NCBI RefSeq assembly: GCF_001857965.1 | Contig: NZ_CP017774.1 | Coordinates: 2,418,001 to 2,482,000, forward strand | Length of the DNA stretch: 64,000 nucleotides | Direction: 5' to 3' | Source of the DNA: Flavobacterium commune | GTDB lineage: Bacteria; Bacteroidota; Bacteroidia; Flavobacteriales; Flavobacteriaceae | Shown here: positions 26,845 through 35,913 of the stretch, in pieces | Numbering within the stretch: the stretch's first letter is position 1 | How the letters are laid out: each line of letters begins with the position of its first letter | The notes under the pieces: model-generated | Seen by the model: only the letters and a program-made list of their open reading frames with translations | What the model was told of the DNA's origin: nothing | The model's database searches: none | Made by a program: the position numbers and the translations under genes

Positions 26845-27996
26845 ATGAGTTTCAATCACCAACACTATTTTTCAGAATTAGTTAGTAAACTTCTCGATGG
26901 TTCTATTACGAAAGAGGAATTAGACAAACTACTGAATTTCTTTTTAAATAATCAGGAAATCGAAAATTGGCCTGCTCATTTAGGATCCAAAGAAGATGTG
27001 CAGCAAAGAATGCATGAAAAAATCCGATTAGAATTGGATTTCGATAAAAAAGAAGAAACTAAAGTAATTCCGTTATATCAAAAACCTTTCTTTAAATATG
27101 CTGTAGCGGCATCAGTAGCAGTATTGATAACATTTACAGCTTTTTTTAATCAACAAGAAACAAATACTGTTGTTGCAGCGGTTCCTAACAAAATAGAAGT
27201 TGGTACTGATAAAGCGATGTTAACTTTGGAAGATGGTTCCACTGTTGTTTTAGAAAAAGGTAAAACTTACAATAATAAAAACGTAAATAGCACTGGAAAA
27301 GAGTTGTTGTACAACAAATCCAATTCGGCTTCAAAAAAAGTAGCGTATAATTATTTGACTATTCCACGAGGTGGGCAGTTTGCCATCACGCTTTCTGATG
27401 GTACAAAAGTTTGGTTAAACTCAGAAACCAAATTGAAATTTCCGGTAAATTTTGTAGAAGGAAAAACCAGAGAAGTAGAATTAGTTTATGGTGAAGCTTA
27501 CTTTGATGTGTCTCCAAGTACAGCTCATAAAGGGGCAGGTTTTACAGTGTCTCAAAAGGCTCAGGAAATCCATGTTATAGGTACCGAATTTAATATAAAA
27601 GCATACAAAGACGATTCGAGTATTTCTACCACTTTAGTAGAAGGAAAGGTCGAAATGCAATTTGATAATGTCAAACAAAACTTAATTCCAAATCAACGCG
27701 CCAATTTTGACCTTAAGACCAACAAGGTGAAAATAGCCAAGGTAGATGTCTATAGCGAAATATGCTGGAAAGATGGTGTTTTCAGTTTTGAGGATAAGCC
27801 ACTTGATGAAATTATGAAAGTGTTATCGAGATGGTATGATATTCAGGTTGTTTTTGAAAACGAATCTATCAAAAAAGAGCAATTTAATGGAGTTTTAATA
27901 AAAGACAGAAATATTGATGAGATTTTGAGGTCTATTAAAAACTCCGGAATTATAAAGAAATATGAATTTAAAAATAAAACCTTGATACTGAAATAA
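26845..27996 (+). CDS. FecR-type anti-sigma factor
   Basis: A 383-residue single-span protein. The cytoplasmic N-terminus (~1-80) should bind the sigma factor at 26158. The membrane span is ~residues 85-105 (YAVAASVAVLITFTAFF). The periplasmic FecR domain (~175-280) shows IPRGGQFAITLSDGTKVWLN, the VYGEAYFDVS block and VIGTEFNIKAY. The C-terminal domain (~315-383, FSFEDKPLDEIMKVLSRWYDI) is the part that receives the STN signal from the receptor. It is similar throughout to the FecR at 4675. Confidence 0.94.
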   Translation: MSFNHQHYFSELVSKLLDGSITKEELDKLLNFFLNNQEIENWPAHLGSKEDVQQRMHEKIRLELDFDKKEETKVIPLYQKPFFKYAVAASVAVLITFTAFFNQQETNTVVAAVPNKIEVGTDKAMLTLEDGSTVVLEKGKTYNNKNVNSTGKELLYNKSNSASKKVAYNYLTIPRGGQFAITLSDGTKVWLNSETKLKFPVNFVEGKTREVELVYGEAYFDVSPSTAHKGAGFTVSQKAQEIHVIGTEFNIKAYKDDSSISTTLVEGKVEMQFDNVKQNLIPNQRANFDLKTNKVKIAKVDVYSEICWKDGVFSFEDKPLDEIMKVLSRWYDIQVVFENESIKKEQFNGVLIKDRNIDEILRSIKNSGIIKKYEFKNKTLILK

Positions 27997-28003
27997 AAAA
28001 AAA

Positions 28004-28050
28004 GAGGGTTAGTAGTTTAGATATTTAGCGGTTTCCTTACTACTTCCCTC
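28004..28050 (+). promoter_or_regulatory. Hairpin in the second fecR-susC gap
   Basis: Arms GAGGG-TT-AGTAGT and ACTACT-T-CCCTC enclose a loop of about 22 nt, 46 bp before the SusC start. No T-run follows. The position matches the hairpin at 5897-5929 in the first pectin PUL. Confidence 0.45.
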
Positions 28051-28095
28051 CCTATACATTAATTAAACTATTGTTCAACTAACAACCACAAAACT

Positions 28096-31000
28096 ATGAA
28101 AATTAATTCTATTAATTGTCGTTTTGAATTTCAAAAACGGCTTCTATTGATTATGATGAAAACATTTTTAATCCTATTTTGTACGACCGTTTTCAGTTTC
28201 AATACTGAAACCACCTTTTCGCAGGCAAAAATATCTATTGATGAAAATCAATTGGTTTCGGTCAAAGAAGTTTTTAAAATAATTCAAAAGCAAACCAATT
28301 ACAGTTTTATTTATCCTAACGACTTTTTTAAAGATGCCCCAAAGGTGCAATTGAAAAAAGGCACCATTGAAATTTCTAAATTATTAGCTCCGATTTTTAA
28401 ATCCCGTAATTTGAATTTTGAAATAACAGCTGATAAGAATATTATCATTAAAGAGGCTTTGAATATTGAGGCGAAAGAAAAGCCCATTGAAGCGAAAGAA
28501 AAAGCTGTTCAGGAAATAAAAGTGTCCGGTAAAATAACCGATGAGAATAATCAGCCTATTCCGGGAGCAAGTATTCTTGTTAAAGGAACTCAAATAGCCA
28601 CACAGACTGATCTTGACGGTAAATATTTAATAAAAGTACCATCAAATGAGAGTGTTTTGGTTGTATCATTTATAGGATATGGAACCAAAGAAATAAAGAT
28701 TAATAATCAGTCAGTAATCAATTTCCAACTTCTGCCAGAAACCGCAAAATTAGAAGAAGTTGTTGTAGTGGGTTACGGTTCAAGTAAACAAAAAGATTTA
28801 ACGGGTTCTGTTTCTTCTGTAAAATCAGAAAATTTTAACAAAGGACCGCAATTGAGCGCACAGCAAGCTATTCAAGGAAAAATGGCTGGTGTTGTAATTG
28901 CTCAGAATAGTGGTAAACCAGGAGGATCTAATACAGTAATCATTCGTGGAGGAACTTCCTTAACAGGAACCAATGATCCTTTGTATGTTATTGATGGTGT
29001 GCCAATTTCTACTTCGGCAGGAGTGAGTTCAGCAAATATCAGAGGGAATGGAACTGACTTTTTTGATCAGGAACCAACCAATCCTTTGATGACCATTAAT
29101 CCAAATGATATTGAATCGGTAACTGTTTTGAAAGACGCTTCTTCAACAGCTATTTATGGTTCAAGAGGAGCAAATGGTGTAATTGTTATTACAACCAAAA
29201 AAGGAAAATCAGGAAATTTAAAAGTGAGTCTTGATGTTACCGGAGGTATTGCTACAGTTTCAAATAAATTAGATGTATTGTCAGCTGATGAATACAGAAA
29301 AATTAATACCGATTTAGGTTTGACTTTTTCTGATTTAGGTGGAAATACCAATTGGCAGGACGAAATTTACAGAACCGCAAAAACACAGGATTATAATTTA
29401 TCTTTTTCAGGTGGCTCAGACAAAACCGCATACAGAGCTTCTTTAGGATATGGTAATCAGGAAGGAGTATTAATTGGTTCTAAATTAGAAAGAGCTAATG
29501 CAAGAATCAACGTGAATCATTCCGCACTTGATGATAAACTTACATTTGATTTTAGAGTGAATTATGGTCAAACATTCTCTAATAATTCACCGGTGTCAAA
29601 TACGGTAGGAAGTGAAGCAGGAACAAGTATTAACTATGAATCCTATGTCTTTAATCCAACGTATCCAATTTATGATGCCAATGGAAAATACAACCATGTG
29701 CCTCCGTATAGAATCAATCCGGTTTCTTTTTCTAATGATGTTTTAGATGAGGTTACCAATAATCGTTTCTTAGGAAATTTATCCACCACTTATAAGATTT
29801 TAAACCCTTTAAGTGTAAATGTAAACTTAGGTTATACTAACCAGGCCATCAACAGAAATTCCTATGTTAAAAAATCCAATCCGCTGGGAGAAGGAATGGG
29901 CGGATATGCCAGTGTTCAAAAACTAGAAGATTACAGCAAGTTATTAGAAACTATTTTGAGATATAATGACTCATTTGGTAAGCATAGTGTAGATGCTATT
30001 GCGGGTTATTCATACCAATATTTTGTAAACGAAGGAATTCGTAATGCCGTATCAGGATTTTTATCAGATGAATTCAAATGGTATAGCCTTCAGGCTGCCA
30101 GTACTAATCAAGGAGTAACTTCTTTTAAAGGAAGTAATAAATTGATTTCGATGTATGGTAGGGTAAACTATAATTTTGATGATATTATTCTGGCAACCGC
30201 AACTGTGAGAAGAGATGGTTCAAGCCGATTTGGTTCAGGAAATCAATGGGGGGTATTTCCATCGGGGTCTTTGGCATGGAGAGTTTCTAATATGGATTTC
30301 TTTAAATCTAAAACTATTTCTGATTTAAAAATCAGAACCAGTTATGGGGTGACAGGAAATCAGGAAATTGGAAATTTGAATTCCATTACAAGATTGGGAG
30401 CTACTTCAGCAGGATATATTGTTGGAGGACAAAGAATCACCACTGTATTACCATTGCAATATGCTAATCCGGATTTAAAATGGGAGCAAACTGCACAGTT
30501 TAATACGGGTATCGATTATTCGATATTAGATGGTAGAATTCGCGGAAGCATCGATTATTATGTTAAAAAAACTACTGATCTTTTATTGCGTATTCCGGTG
30601 CCTTCGCCTACAGCTGTTAGTACCCAATTAGCAAACGTGGGAAGTGTACAGAATAAAGGTATTGAGTTAGAGATTTCAGCCGATATCATTAAAAAAGCTG
30701 ATTTTTCATGGAGTACTTCTATCAACTATACAAGAAATAGAAATAAGGTATTAAGTCTTTCTAACAGCTTGTACAAAGGGGATAATATTCAGGTTGCACC
30801 ATTGCAAGGACAAGGCTTAACAGCAGGTATTTATGCCCAACTTATACAACCGGGATTGCCTGTGGGGACTTTTTACGGAAGAGAATTCAAAGGAATCGAA
30901 AATGGTGTTGAGATAATTGATCCTGAAATGAAAGTTATTGGTTGTGCCCAACCGGATTTTACATTTGGTATTACCAATTCATTAAATTATAAGAGATTTT

Positions 31001-31416
31001 CATTAGGATTTAATTTTAGAGGATCTGTTGGGAATGATGTGTTTAATTTAACTGCTAATAATTTAGGGTATTTAAGTAATCTTCCTGGACGAAATGTATT
31101 GCAGGAAGCTGTTTCAAGCGGTGTTTTAAGAACGCAACCTAAACAATATTCTTCCAGATGGATTGAGGATGGTTCTTTTGTAAGATTAGACAATGTTACT
31201 TTAGGTTATGATATTAATCTTAAAAATTTGCCTGCAATCTCTAATGCAAGATTGTTTATTACGGGACAGAATTTGTTGTTGTTTACTAAATATTCAGGTT
31301 TAGATCCTGAGGTTAATTCAGATGTTTCTGGTACTGGAATTGCTCCTATTGGAGTTGATTATTTAGCTTATCCAAAAGCTAAAACAGTAAGTGCCGGATT
31401 AAGTGTAACCTTCTAA
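28096..31416 (+). CDS. SusC-family TonB-dependent receptor with STN domain (pectin PUL 2)
   Basis: A 1106-residue outer-membrane transporter. The N-terminus is long and basic before the signal segment (MMKTFLILFCTTVFSF), so Met20 or Met21 may be the real start. Residues ~45-115 are the STN signalling domain. A short linker contains the repeat EAKEKPIEAKEKAV (~residues 127-141). Residues ~145-215 form the carboxypeptidase-D-like domain (VSGKITDENNQPIPGASILV). The TonB-box-like LEEVVVVGYGS is at ~220. The plug has VIIRGGTSL and VLKDASSTAIYGSRGANGV, and the barrel ends LSVTF. It pairs with the SusD 30 bp downstream. The esterases and CE12/CE8 downstream suggest pectic substrates such as rhamnogalacturonan. 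Confidence 0.95.
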   Translation: MKINSINCRFEFQKRLLLIMMKTFLILFCTTVFSFNTETTFSQAKISIDENQLVSVKEVFKIIQKQTNYSFIYPNDFFKDAPKVQLKKGTIEISKLLAPIFKSRNLNFEITADKNIIIKEALNIEAKEKPIEAKEKAVQEIKVSGKITDENNQPIPGASILVKGTQIATQTDLDGKYLIKVPSNESVLVVSFIGYGTKEIKINNQSVINFQLLPETAKLEEVVVVGYGSSKQKDLTGSVSSVKSENFNKGPQLSAQQAIQGKMAGVVIAQNSGKPGGSNTVIIRGGTSLTGTNDPLYVIDGVPISTSAGVSSANIRGNGTDFFDQEPTNPLMTINPNDIESVTVLKDASSTAIYGSRGANGVIVITTKKGKSGNLKVSLDVTGGIATVSNKLDVLSADEYRKINTDLGLTFSDLGGNTNWQDEIYRTAKTQDYNLSFSGGSDKTAYRASLGYGNQEGVLIGSKLERANARINVNHSALDDKLTFDFRVNYGQTFSNNSPVSNTVGSEAGTSINYESYVFNPTYPIYDANGKYNHVPPYRINPVSFSNDVLDEVTNNRFLGNLSTTYKILNPLSVNVNLGYTNQAINRNSYVKKSNPLGEGMGGYASVQKLEDYSKLLETILRYNDSFGKHSVDAIAGYSYQYFVNEGIRNAVSGFLSDEFKWYSLQAASTNQGVTSFKGSNKLISMYGRVNYNFDDIILATATVRRDGSSRFGSGNQWGVFPSGSLAWRVSNMDFFKSKTISDLKIRTSYGVTGNQEIGNLNSITRLGATSAGYIVGGQRITTVLPLQYANPDLKWEQTAQFNTGIDYSILDGRIRGSIDYYVKKTTDLLLRIPVPSPTAVSTQLANVGSVQNKGIELEISADIIKKADFSWSTSINYTRNRNKVLSLSNSLYKGDNIQVAPLQGQGLTAGIYAQLIQPGLPVGTFYGREFKGIENGVEIIDPEMKVIGCAQPDFTFGITNSLNYKRFSLGFNFRGSVGNDVFNLTANNLGYLSNLPGRNVLQEAVSSGVLRTQPKQYSSRWIEDGSFVRLDNVTLGYDINLKNLPAISNARLFITGQNLLLFTKYSGLDPEVNSDVSGTGIAPIGVDYLAYPKAKTVSAGLSVTF

Positions 31417-31445
31417 ACTAAACTTCAATTAAAAATAATACTATT

Positions 31446-32984
31446 ATGAAAAAATATATAATCAAATTAATATGGTGTTCATTTGCTGTTTCACTATTAT
31501 TGCCGGGATGTACCAATTTAGAGGAGGAAACATTCGGAAGTTTGTCTCCTGATACTTATTATAACAATGAAGCAGAGGCACTTTCTTCTGTAGTGGGAGT
31601 TTATCAGGCTTTGTCTCAGGTAGCTCATATTGGGGATCCTTGGCGCATTGCCGAATTTGGAACCGATGAGTTTATCGTGCCAGGAAGAGCCAGCGGGGGA
31701 TGGTTTGATCAAAACAATATTGACATAATCAATCATACTGTAGCTCCAACTAATGCTACTTGTGGTAGAGCATGGAGAAATATTTTTCAGGAAATTGGTA
31801 CGGCTAATGCTGTTTTAGAAAGTTTGCAGGCATCTCCAAATAGTGCCAATTTAAAAGGATTAATTGCTGAGGTAAGAGCCTTACGTGCTTATGGTTATTT
31901 TTATGCAATGGATTTTTGGGGTAATGTACCATTAGTTACTGTGGCAAGAATAGATCCTAATAATTTGCCTGGTACTACTCCCAGAGCGGAAATATTTAAT
32001 TTTGTTGAGACAGAAATGTTAGCCGCTATAGAAGATTTACCTTCAATAACAACTGTAAACAAAGCAAGTTATTATCCAAGGTTTACAAAAGAAGCTATTT
32101 ATGGCGCTTTGGCAACCATGTATTTGAATGCTCAGGTATATACAGGAACTCCTAAATGGACTGAAGCTGTTGCCATGTGTGATAAAATTATCAGCACAAA
32201 TAAATATTCAATGGAAGCAGCTGTAGTAGATAATTTCAAATCGACTAAAGAGCAGAATTCAACAGAGATAATTTCTTCTTTTTCTATTGCGCCAGCACAG
32301 AATGCAGGAAACAATCAATTTATTTTATATACTCAAAACGCATTAGATAAATTAAAATATAATTTGCCTTTTACACCGGCCAATGGTTACAGTACCTATC
32401 AGGAAGCTCTTGACAGATATGAAAATCAGGATGTCCGTAAGTCATTGATTGAATATGGACCACAATATTATTTAGATGGTGTTACACCTTTAAGATATCC
32501 AAACGGAACACAATTAAATATAATTGCTGTACAGAGTTTAATCAGCGCAGAGGATAATGAAGGTTACAAGGTGTTAAAATATACTCCTATAGGAACATCA
32601 TGGTCTGGTTTTAATGCTGATAATGACTTGGTTTTAATACGTTATGCTGATATTTTATTGATAAAAGCCGAAGCCTTGTTTAGAGGAGGTACTACAACAA
32701 TCACTGATACACCATTAAATTTAGTAAATACCGTAAGAGGTAGAAGTAATGCGTCTCTTTTATCAAGCTTGACTTTGAAAAATATTGAAGACGAAAGAGC
32801 TAGAGAATTGATTTGGGAAGGTCACCGTAGAAGAGATATGATTCGTTTTGGGACTTATTTTACAGGAACCTGGGCATTCAAAACAACGCAAACGGATACT
32901 TTTAGAGGTATATATCCTATTCCTCAGGAGCAGCGAACTGCAAATCCAAAACTGGAACAGAATCCAGGTTACCCTTTGAATTAA
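31446..32984 (+). CDS. SusD/RagB-family surface glycan-binding lipoprotein (pectin PUL 2)
   Basis: A 512-residue lipoprotein with a lipobox at LLLPGCTNLEEE (Cys ~22). The helical TPR-like core has LIAEVRALRAYGYFYAMDFWGNVPLV (~residues 138-163), the landmark of the family. Later come LVLIRYADILLIKAEALFRG (~395) and the C-terminal SusD signature DERARELIWEGHRRRDMIRFG followed by YPIPQEQ. It should cap the SusC pore and bind oligosaccharides. A terminator follows at 33015. Confidence 0.95.
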   Translation: MKKYIIKLIWCSFAVSLLLPGCTNLEEETFGSLSPDTYYNNEAEALSSVVGVYQALSQVAHIGDPWRIAEFGTDEFIVPGRASGGWFDQNNIDIINHTVAPTNATCGRAWRNIFQEIGTANAVLESLQASPNSANLKGLIAEVRALRAYGYFYAMDFWGNVPLVTVARIDPNNLPGTTPRAEIFNFVETEMLAAIEDLPSITTVNKASYYPRFTKEAIYGALATMYLNAQVYTGTPKWTEAVAMCDKIISTNKYSMEAAVVDNFKSTKEQNSTEIISSFSIAPAQNAGNNQFILYTQNALDKLKYNLPFTPANGYSTYQEALDRYENQDVRKSLIEYGPQYYLDGVTPLRYPNGTQLNIIAVQSLISAEDNEGYKVLKYTPIGTSWSGFNADNDLVLIRYADILLIKAEALFRGGTTTITDTPLNLVNTVRGRSNASLLSSLTLKNIEDERARELIWEGHRRRDMIRFGTYFTGTWAFKTTQTDTFRGIYPIPQEQRTANPKLEQNPGYPLN

Positions 32985-33014
32985 GTAATAAATTTGGTTA
33001 ATAAATAGTTGGTT

Positions 33015-33058
33015 AAACCCATGTGTTCCTAGATTATTCTAAAATACATGGGTTTTTT
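33015..33058 (+). terminator. Intrinsic terminator after susD
   Basis: A perfect 10-bp stem (AAACCCATGT/ACATGGGTTT) with a 21-nt loop and a T-run, 31 bp after the SusD stop. It would let the receptor pair be expressed at a different level from the esterases that follow. Confidence 0.75.
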
Positions 33059-33081
33059 ATCTTAATTTAATTTTGTGTGTA

Positions 33082-34083
33082 ATGATGTCTTTTACCAATG
33101 TATCGATTAGATTTATTTTAATTTTTGTTTTAGTACTATCGTTGAACCATAGTTATGGTCAATCTTATACAGGAGTAACTGGAATTAGAGATTCTTCTTA
33201 TTCTACTAAAAATGCTTATAAATATGATGTAAAAACGCATCCGTCTATCAAGATTGTTACTGAATTTAAGTTTTCTTCAGTTAAAGAAATACGAAATATT
33301 AGCTATTGCGAAATTGGGAAACGTAAATTGAATTTGGATGTCTTTTACAATACTGAAAAGGCAAATTCCAAACGAACAGCAATCATCATTATTCACGGTG
33401 GCGGTTGGCGAACGGGAATCAGGGAACAACATTATCCGATGGCGCAAAAGTTAGCCAGTTTGGGTTATGTGTGTTTTACACCAGAGTATCGTCTTTCTAC
33501 CGAAGCACTTTTTCCGGCAGCTGTTTATGATATTAAAGCAGCGATTCGTTGGGTTCGGGAAAATGCCGCAGCTTATAATTTTGATGCCAATCGAATCGCT
33601 GTTTTAGGTTTTTCCGCTGGAGGCGAAATGGCGGCTTTTATGGGTACAACGGGAAATATGCCGTTATTTGAAGGAACTTCTTGTAATTTAAATGCAAAAT
33701 CTCATGCAAATGCCGTGGTAGATATTGACGGAACCTTATCTTTTGTACATCCGGATGGGAGAGAAGGAGATGATAGCAAAGGAATTTCGGCTGGAACCTA
33801 TTGGTTTGGCTATTCAAAAGCAGAAAACCCGAAATTATGGGAAGCAGCATCGCCGTTGAGTTATGTAAGTGCTCAAACGCCACCAACACTTTTTATCAAT
33901 AGTGCTGTGCCTTGGATGCATGCGGGCCGGGAAGATTATATCAAAGTTTTGGATAAAAACGGAATCTATTCGGAAGTAAAAGAATTCGAAGGAGCTCCGC
34001 ATTCATTTTGTTTGTATGAGCCTTGGTTTAGTCCAACAATTCAATATATAGACAATTTTTTAACTAAAGTTTTTAATAAATAA
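33082..34083 (+). CDS. Secreted alpha/beta-hydrolase esterase, paralogue of 14753-15757
   Basis: The longest frame begins with TTG at 33073; ATG 33082 (or 33085) gives a normal signal peptide (cleavage near HSYGQ), 333 residues. HGGGW (~104), GFSAGG (Ser ~178) and PHSF (His ~304) make up the oxyanion motif, nucleophile and catalytic His. Large parts, for instance EYRLSTEALFPAA and AIRWVR, are identical to the esterase at 14753, so the two are recent paralogues. It begins the enzyme set behind the SusC/SusD pair and is followed closely (12 bp) by another esterase. Deacetylation of pectic sugars is an inference. Confidence 0.85.
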   Translation: MMSFTNVSIRFILIFVLVLSLNHSYGQSYTGVTGIRDSSYSTKNAYKYDVKTHPSIKIVTEFKFSSVKEIRNISYCEIGKRKLNLDVFYNTEKANSKRTAIIIIHGGGWRTGIREQHYPMAQKLASLGYVCFTPEYRLSTEALFPAAVYDIKAAIRWVRENAAAYNFDANRIAVLGFSAGGEMAAFMGTTGNMPLFEGTSCNLNAKSHANAVVDIDGTLSFVHPDGREGDDSKGISAGTYWFGYSKAENPKLWEAASPLSYVSAQTPPTLFINSAVPWMHAGREDYIKVLDKNGIYSEVKEFEGAPHSFCLYEPWFSPTIQYIDNFLTKVFNK

Positions 34084-34095
34084 TATTTCAATGCT

Positions 34096-35082
34096 ATGAA
34101 GCAGTTTTTTCAAAATGTTTTTTGGATGGTCCTTTTTGTTTCTTTTTATGCAAAAGCACAACAAACCACAATTAAGATTCCAAAAGACACTTCTTTTACG
34201 GTAAAAAATGAATACAAAAAATACCTGAAAAACTTTCCACATATAAAACCCGCTAAAGATTCTTTGCCGGAAAATGTAAATGAAAGTAGGAACCTGATAT
34301 ATACCACACTAAAAGACACTCCTTTTGGAGACCGAGATTTACATCTTGATGTTTTTTCGCCAAAGAAAAAAGGAAAATATCCAGCCTTAATTATGGTTCA
34401 TGGCGGAGGATGGAGAGCGGGAGATAAAGCATTGCAAGTACCGCTGGCTCAAAAATTGGCAGCCAAAGGAATTGTAACGGTTTCTGTGGAATACCAATTG
34501 TTGCAGGAAGCCAAATATCCGGCAGCTGTTTTTAATATAAAATCGGCAGTGCGATGGGTACGTGCCAATGCGGATAAATACGGAATTGATTCGGATAAAA
34601 TAGCAATTTCAGGTTGTTCGGCAGGAGGACAATTGGCCTTATTAGTCGGACTTACAAATGGAGTTGAAGTCAAGGAAGGAAATCAGGGGAATTTAGGTTT
34701 TTCGAGTGATATACAAGCCATCGTAGATTTGGATGGAGTAGTGGATTTTATGGCACCTTTGTCTCTTAATCTAAAACGAGGTCCTGATTCACCAGATGTA
34801 CAATGGTTAGGAGGCACTTTTTATGAAAAACCGGAAATTTGGAAAGATGCTTCTCCTATCTTTTGGGCTAATGAAAAATCTTGTCCCATCTTGTTTGTCA
34901 ATAGTGGTTTTCCAAGATTTCACGCCGGTCAGGATGAGTTAATCGGGATGATGAAAGATTGGGGAATATATACCGAAGTTCATAAATTTGATATCCAGCT
35001 CCATACATTCTGGTTGTTTAATCCCTGGATTGATCCAACGGCGAATTATATCAATGATTTTTTAATTAAAGTTTTTAAATAA
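34096..35082 (+). CDS. Secreted alpha/beta-hydrolase esterase, divergent second copy
   Basis: A 328-residue protein with signal peptide (MKQFFQNVFWMVLFVSFYAKAQ). It shares the layout of the preceding esterase, with HGGGW (~102), GCSAGG (Ser ~175) and a C-terminal LHTFWLFNPW (His ~302). It is clearly more distant, with Cys before the nucleophile and an insertion around NGVEVKEGNQGNLG. The stop is directly followed by the ATG of the CE12 gene, so the two are co-translated. Probably a carbohydrate esterase acting on a related but different ester. Confidence 0.82.
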   Translation: MKQFFQNVFWMVLFVSFYAKAQQTTIKIPKDTSFTVKNEYKKYLKNFPHIKPAKDSLPENVNESRNLIYTTLKDTPFGDRDLHLDVFSPKKKGKYPALIMVHGGGWRAGDKALQVPLAQKLAAKGIVTVSVEYQLLQEAKYPAAVFNIKSAVRWVRANADKYGIDSDKIAISGCSAGGQLALLVGLTNGVEVKEGNQGNLGFSSDIQAIVDLDGVVDFMAPLSLNLKRGPDSPDVQWLGGTFYEKPEIWKDASPIFWANEKSCPILFVNSGFPRFHAGQDELIGMMKDWGIYTEVHKFDIQLHTFWLFNPWIDPTANYINDFLIKVFK

Positions 35083-35898
35083 ATGAATATGAAAATAAAA
35101 TTTATAGTTCCAGCCGTTTGTGTAATAGCTAGTTTTATAATGGCTTTCGGTGTGAAAAAAAATCACGTAACGGTTTATTTAGTTGGCGATTCCACAATGG
35201 CGGATTATGCTAATAATTACGAGCCGGGCAAAGATTATATGAAAACAAGATATCCGGTTACAGGATGGGGACAGGTTTTTCAGCAATATTTAGTGAAAGA
35301 TAGTTTGCGAAAAGTGAATAAATTAATCAAAACGGACAGTGCTTTTGTCGATGACCGAGCCAGAGGCGGTCGCAGTACACGAACATTTTTTCAGGAAGGA
35401 AGATGGCGGGCGGTGTATGAAAATCTTAAAAAAGATGATTTGGTTTTGATGCAATTTGGGCACAACGATGCTGCCGAAGACAGAGCCGAAAGATATGTTA
35501 CCATTGAAGGTTATAAGGAATTTTTAAGATTATTTGTTGACCAAACCAGATCCAAAGGAGCAGTTCCAATTATCTTAACACCAGTGGCCAGAAATTATCC
35601 ATGGAAAGAAGGGAAACTTCAAAATGTTCACGGATTGTACGATCAGGCTGCAAAAGATGTGGCAAATGAATTGCAGGTTTTGGTTATCGATTTGAACAAG
35701 AAATCAATGGATTTTTTCACTAAAAAAGGAGAGACTTTTTCGGCTGAAAATTATTTTATGAATTTCCCTGCCGGTAAATATGAAGCCTATCCAGAGGGAC
35801 AAAAAGACAATACCCATTTTCAAACCAAAGGTGCTGTTGAGGTAGCCCGACTTGTTTTTGAAGGAATGAAAGAATTAAATGCAACTATTAAAAATTAA
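35083..35898 (+). CDS. Rhamnogalacturonan acetylesterase (CE12, SGNH hydrolase)
   Basis: A 271-residue exported protein; ATG 35083 abuts the previous stop, with ATG 35089 as an alternative. Block I is LVGDSTMADY (Ser ~37) and carries the nucleophile. Block II is in ARGGRSTRTF (Gly). Block III is MQFGHNDAAE (Asn ~128). The catalytic Asp and His are in DNTHFQTKGA (~246-249). These four blocks and the length match CE12, enzymes that remove O-acetyl groups from rhamnogalacturonan I or from related pectin and xylan substrates. Its place between esterases and a CE8 gene supports pectin. Confidence 0.9.
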   Translation: MNMKIKFIVPAVCVIASFIMAFGVKKNHVTVYLVGDSTMADYANNYEPGKDYMKTRYPVTGWGQVFQQYLVKDSLRKVNKLIKTDSAFVDDRARGGRSTRTFFQEGRWRAVYENLKKDDLVLMQFGHNDAAEDRAERYVTIEGYKEFLRLFVDQTRSKGAVPIILTPVARNYPWKEGKLQNVHGLYDQAAKDVANELQVLVIDLNKKSMDFFTKKGETFSAENYFMNFPAGKYEAYPEGQKDNTHFQTKGAVEVARLVFEGMKELNATIKN

Positions 35899-35913
35899 TA
35901 AAAACTGTTTTCT

